This document shows positions 61,235 through 64,000 of a stretch of 64,000 bases of DNA, in pieces (position 1 is the first letter of the stretch; each line of letters opens with the position of its first letter). Origin of the DNA: DASQFI01 sp963780895. GTDB lineage: Bacteria; Acidobacteriota; Vicinamibacteria; Vicinamibacterales; SCN-69-37. The notes under the pieces were generated by a model. It worked only from the letters and a program-made list of their open reading frames with translations. It was not told the DNA's origin and did no database searches. The stretch lies in the NCBI GenBank assembly GCA_963780895.1, contig CAWAEG010000007.1, positions 1 to 64,000 of the forward strand. The letters run 5' to 3'. The position numbers were made by a program, and so were the translations under genes.

Positions 61235-62767
61235 GTGTCCGAGACGCTGCTGGCGCGAGTCGAACGGCTGCGCGAGAGCCCGGGTGTGGCCCTCGTCGAG
61301 AATACGACGAGCCTGACCTATGCGGCGCTCGACGCCCGCTCACGCCAAATCGCCAGCCAGCTGCTCGACGGGAAGGACACCTTGCGGGAGGCGCGGGTGG
61401 CCTTTCTGGTGCCGCCCGGATTCGATTATGTGGCCGTCCTGCTGGGTATCTGGCGCGCCGGAGGCATTGCCGTGCCGCTCGCGGTGACGCATCCACCGGC
61501 CGAGCGCGGATTCGTCATCGGGGACAGCGATGCATCGATCGTCATCGCTTCGCCCGAGCTCAGCGGCGCCAGCGAACCGGCCGAGTCCCTTGCCACTCCG
61601 GCACGCCAGCGATTCGTCGTCCAGTACGGCACGTTGACCCCAACCAGCGGAGCTGGCCAAGCCCCTGAAAGGCGCCCTGAGCCGCCAGCCGCCGCGGGCC
61701 GGCGGGCGATGATCCTCTACACGAGCGGCACGACCGGCAAGCCCAAAGGCGTGGTCAGCACGCACGAGATGATCGCGGCCCAAATCAGCACGCTCGTCGC
61801 CGCCTGGGAGTGGCGGCCCGAGGACCGGACGCTGCTGGTTCTTCCGCTCCACCACGTCCACGGCATCATCAACGTGCTGGGATGCGCGCTCTGGTGCGGA
61901 GCGACCTGCGAGGTCTTTCCGCGTTTCGACGCCGAAGCCACGTGGGATCGGCTGGCCTCAGGGGACATCACGATCTTCACGGCCGTACCGACGATCTACT
62001 ACCGGCTGGCCGCATCCTGGGACTCGGCGACGCCCGATATACGTCGCCGGCGATCGGAGGGTGCCGGCGCGGTCCGGCTGATGATGTCAGGCTCGGCGGC
62101 GTTGCCTGTCGGCGTCCTCGAGCGGTGGCGGGAAATCAGCGGACATGTGCTGCTCGAGCGCTACGGCATGACGGAAATCGGCATGGCGATCGCCAACCCG
62201 CTGCGCGGTGTGCGGCAACCTGGCCGCGTCGGTCAGCCGCTGCCTGGTGTCGACGTCCGCCTCGTTGGGGAGGACGGACATCCGGTGGCGCAGGGAAGTC
62301 CGGGGGAGCTCGAAGTTCGCGGACCGACTGTCTTCGCCGAGTACTGGCGCCGACCGGACGCGACACGAGCGGCGTTTCAGGACGGCTGGTTCCGCACCGG
62401 CGACATCGCGGTGGTCGAAGACGGCGTCTACCGGCTGCTCGGCCGCACGAGCATCGACATCATCAAGACCGGCGGCTACAAGATCTCAGCCCTCGAAGTC
62501 GAGGACGTGTTGCGCGAGCATCCGGCAATCGCCGAATGTGCCGTCGTGGGAATCGACGACGAGGAGTGGGGCCAGCGCGTGTGCGCGGCGGTCGAGCTCA
62601 AAGACGATGCGACGCTGACGGCGGCCGATCTCGAGCCCTGGGCGCGCGAGCGGCTTGCGCCCTACAAAGTTCCACGTACATTGATGGCCGTACCCGCCTT
62701 GCCGCGGAACGCGATGGGGAAGGTGGTGAAACCGGACGTCGCGGCGCTGTTCCGGAAGGTCATGTAG
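61235..62767 (+). CDS. AMP-dependent acyl-CoA synthetase (malonyl-CoA synthetase-like)
   Basis: 510 aa ANL enzyme: P-loop ILYTSGTTGKPKG, VLPLHHVHGIINVLG, MSGSAALPVGVLERW, YGMTEIGMAIANPLRGVRQP, WFRTGDIAVVEDG, GRTSIDIIKTGGYKIS and the C-terminal Lys in PRNAMGKVVK. The MTEIGMAxxNPL and PGxVGxPLPGV segments are close to the MatB/ACSF3 group, so malonate or a related acid is the best guess. Start GTG 61235 fits the family and a TANNNT box; the longer frame overlaps the divergent TPR gene. Confidence 0.85.
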   Translation: MSETLLARVERLRESPGVALVENTTSLTYAALDARSRQIASQLLDGKDTLREARVAFLVPPGFDYVAVLLGIWRAGGIAVPLAVTHPPAERGFVIGDSDASIVIASPELSGASEPAESLATPARQRFVVQYGTLTPTSGAGQAPERRPEPPAAAGRRAMILYTSGTTGKPKGVVSTHEMIAAQISTLVAAWEWRPEDRTLLVLPLHHVHGIINVLGCALWCGATCEVFPRFDAEATWDRLASGDITIFTAVPTIYYRLAASWDSATPDIRRRRSEGAGAVRLMMSGSAALPVGVLERWREISGHVLLERYGMTEIGMAIANPLRGVRQPGRVGQPLPGVDVRLVGEDGHPVAQGSPGELEVRGPTVFAEYWRRPDATRAAFQDGWFRTGDIAVVEDGVYRLLGRTSIDIIKTGGYKISALEVEDVLREHPAIAECAVVGIDDEEWGQRVCAAVELKDDATLTAADLEPWARERLAPYKVPRTLMAVPALPRNAMGKVVKPDVAALFRKVM

Positions 62768-62782
62768 AGTTGCGCTTCCTCT

Positions 62783-64000
62783 ATGCCCATTTCCGTTGAA
62801 GCGCGTTCCGGTCTGCCCGCCTGGAAACCCGCCGACCTGCCGGATCCGCCGCTGCCGCGCGGACTCCAGTGGATCGGCGTCGTTGGCCCCGGCGTCATCG
62901 TGCTCGGCTTGTCCATCGGTTCGGGCGAGTTCCTGCTCGGGCCGGCGGTTTTCGTCCGGCACGGACTGACGCTGCTCTGGGTGACGTTTCTCTCGGTCTA
63001 TCTGCAGACGATCTTCAACACAGAGTTGATGCGCTACACGCTGGCCACGGGCGAGCCGGTGTTCACGGGGTTCATGCGCACGCGCCCCTCGTCCACCTGG
63101 TGGGCGTGGTTCTACTCGATCCTGTATTTCCTCCAGGCCGGCTGGCCGGCGTGGGCGGCCAACGCGGCCGGCGCCGTCTACTTCCTGTTCGCGCGGCGGC
63201 TTGCCGGTCCGGCCGACGCGACGGTCGTGTACCAAATCGGCGTGACGACATTCCTCGCGAGCGTCGCGGTGCTGCTCGTCGGCCGCCGCATCGAGCGCAC
63301 GCTCGAGCTCTTCAACTGGGTTCTCATCGCGGGGATCCTCAGCAGCTTTCTCGTGCTGGCGCTCGTGTTCGTGCCCGCGCCGATCTGGGTGTCGGCGGCC
63401 GGCGGCCTGGTGGCCTTCGACACCGCCGACGGACGATTCAGCCTGGTGCCCGCGGGTGTGGACTGGGTTCTGCTGGCGGCGCTCATCGCGTACTCCGGGG
63501 CCGGCGGGATCACGAACGTGACGCTCTCGAACTGGGCGCGCGACCGCGGCTACGGCATGGGCGAGCGCGTCGGCTACATTCCCGCGGCGGTCGGCGGACA
63601 GAAGGTCAACCTCGCGCACTCGGGCTTCATGTTCGCGCCGACCGAGGCCAACGTCCGGCGCTGGCACGGATGGTGGCGGATCGTGCGCGCCGATCAGTGG
63701 GGTGTGTTTTTCCTGGGCGGCCTTCTCGGCATGGTGCTCCCGGCGCTGTTGTACGTCACGTTTCTGCCGCGAGGCACTGACATCCGCGGACTCGGCATCG
63801 CCGCGGCGCTGGCGTCCAGCATCGGGGCGCATTCAGGCCCCGTCCTCGGCGGGCTGATCGCGTTTCTCGGCGCGTGGATCCTGTTCAAGACGCAGCTCGA
63901 CCAGATGGAAGGCATGGTCCGCGCGCTGACGGACATCCTGTGGACAGGGAGCGAGCGCGTCCGCGCGTGGCGTGGCGGGGACGTCCGCAAGATCTACTAC
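62783..64000 (+). CDS. Nramp-like transporter, partial (3' end outside window)
   Basis: 406 codons without a stop to the window edge. Repeated hydrophobic helices (WIGVVGPGVIVLGLSIGSGE, WVLIAGILSSFLVLALVFVP, WVLLAALIAYSGAGGITNVT) follow Nramp topology. The TM1 metal motif DPGN is replaced by SIGSGE, and the TM6 MPH motif by YSGAGGITN, so Mn/Fe transport is doubtful. A soluble insert lies near 230-300 (NWARDRGYGMGERVGYIPAA). ATG 62783 begins 16 bp after the synthetase. Confidence 0.75.
   Translation, partial: MPISVEARSGLPAWKPADLPDPPLPRGLQWIGVVGPGVIVLGLSIGSGEFLLGPAVFVRHGLTLLWVTFLSVYLQTIFNTELMRYTLATGEPVFTGFMRTRPSSTWWAWFYSILYFLQAGWPAWAANAAGAVYFLFARRLAGPADATVVYQIGVTTFLASVAVLLVGRRIERTLELFNWVLIAGILSSFLVLALVFVPAPIWVSAAGGLVAFDTADGRFSLVPAGVDWVLLAALIAYSGAGGITNVTLSNWARDRGYGMGERVGYIPAAVGGQKVNLAHSGFMFAPTEANVRRWHGWWRIVRADQWGVFFLGGLLGMVLPALLYVTFLPRGTDIRGLGIAAALASSIGAHSGPVLGGLIAFLGAWILFKTQLDQMEGMVRALTDILWTGSERVRAWRGGDVRKIYY

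Overview
The window looks like a chromosomal segment of a Gram-negative, GC-rich (roughly mid-60s %) Acidobacteriota, most plausibly Vicinamibacteria. This is inferred from lipid A genes (lpxD, lpxB), an Oar-like TonB receptor, several VWFA-domain proteins of the acidobacterial type, TPR-fused alkaline-phosphatase-superfamily proteins and the RNA gene content. No ribosomal RNA is present, so the taxonomy is an inference. Most of the window is housekeeping; accessory character is limited to the ends and to small repeats.

Layout. 1-9.6 kb: a broken TonB-dependent receptor, a TMTC-like membrane TPR protein, a VWFA protein, two tandem sulfatase-like/TPR proteins and a SnoaL-like protein. 9.6-10.3 kb: an integrase remnant and the tmRNA gene (minus strand), linked by a 15-bp direct repeat. 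10.4-19.8 kb: small membrane and secreted proteins, a lytic transglycosylase, an aminotransferase, a large membrane protein, an outer-membrane protein and a 3D-domain protein. 19.9-28.5 kb (minus strand): tRNA-Val, thrS-infC-rpmI-rplT-pheS-pheT-zapB-zapA-6S RNA-thiL. 28.5-33.4 kb: a degenerate S41 protease homologue, a phosphodiesterase-like lipoprotein, ruvX and mltG. 33.4-39.0 kb (minus strand): hsp20-like, ymdB, xseA, xseB, ispA, then tlyA and nadK. 39.2-44.6 kb: hsp20, rpoZ, small membrane proteins, gatCA, an S1/P1-type nuclease and a Mit_KHE1-like protein. 44.9-50.1 kb: lpxD, an active/inactive M16 peptidase pair, lpxB. 50.1-64 kb: a matrixin operon, acnA, VWFA proteins, queG, yqgE, an acyl-CoA synthetase and the start of an Nramp-like transporter running off the right edge.

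Three general signals stand out. First, at least eleven genes have a TANNNT box only 6-9 nt upstream of the start codon and no Shine-Dalgarno sequence, which suggests widespread leaderless transcription. Second, several dispersed inverted-repeat families occupy intergenic spaces: the GGTACG palindromes at 14.1 and 44.7 kb with a degenerate copy at 35.1 kb, a perfect 24-bp inverted repeat at 55.1 kb, AATTACCC repeats, and CCTTCGC hairpins after both the tRNA and the tmRNA. Third, single-base frameshifts break five otherwise conserved genes, and most are repaired by changing one short homopolymer run. That points to consensus errors rather than real pseudogenes.
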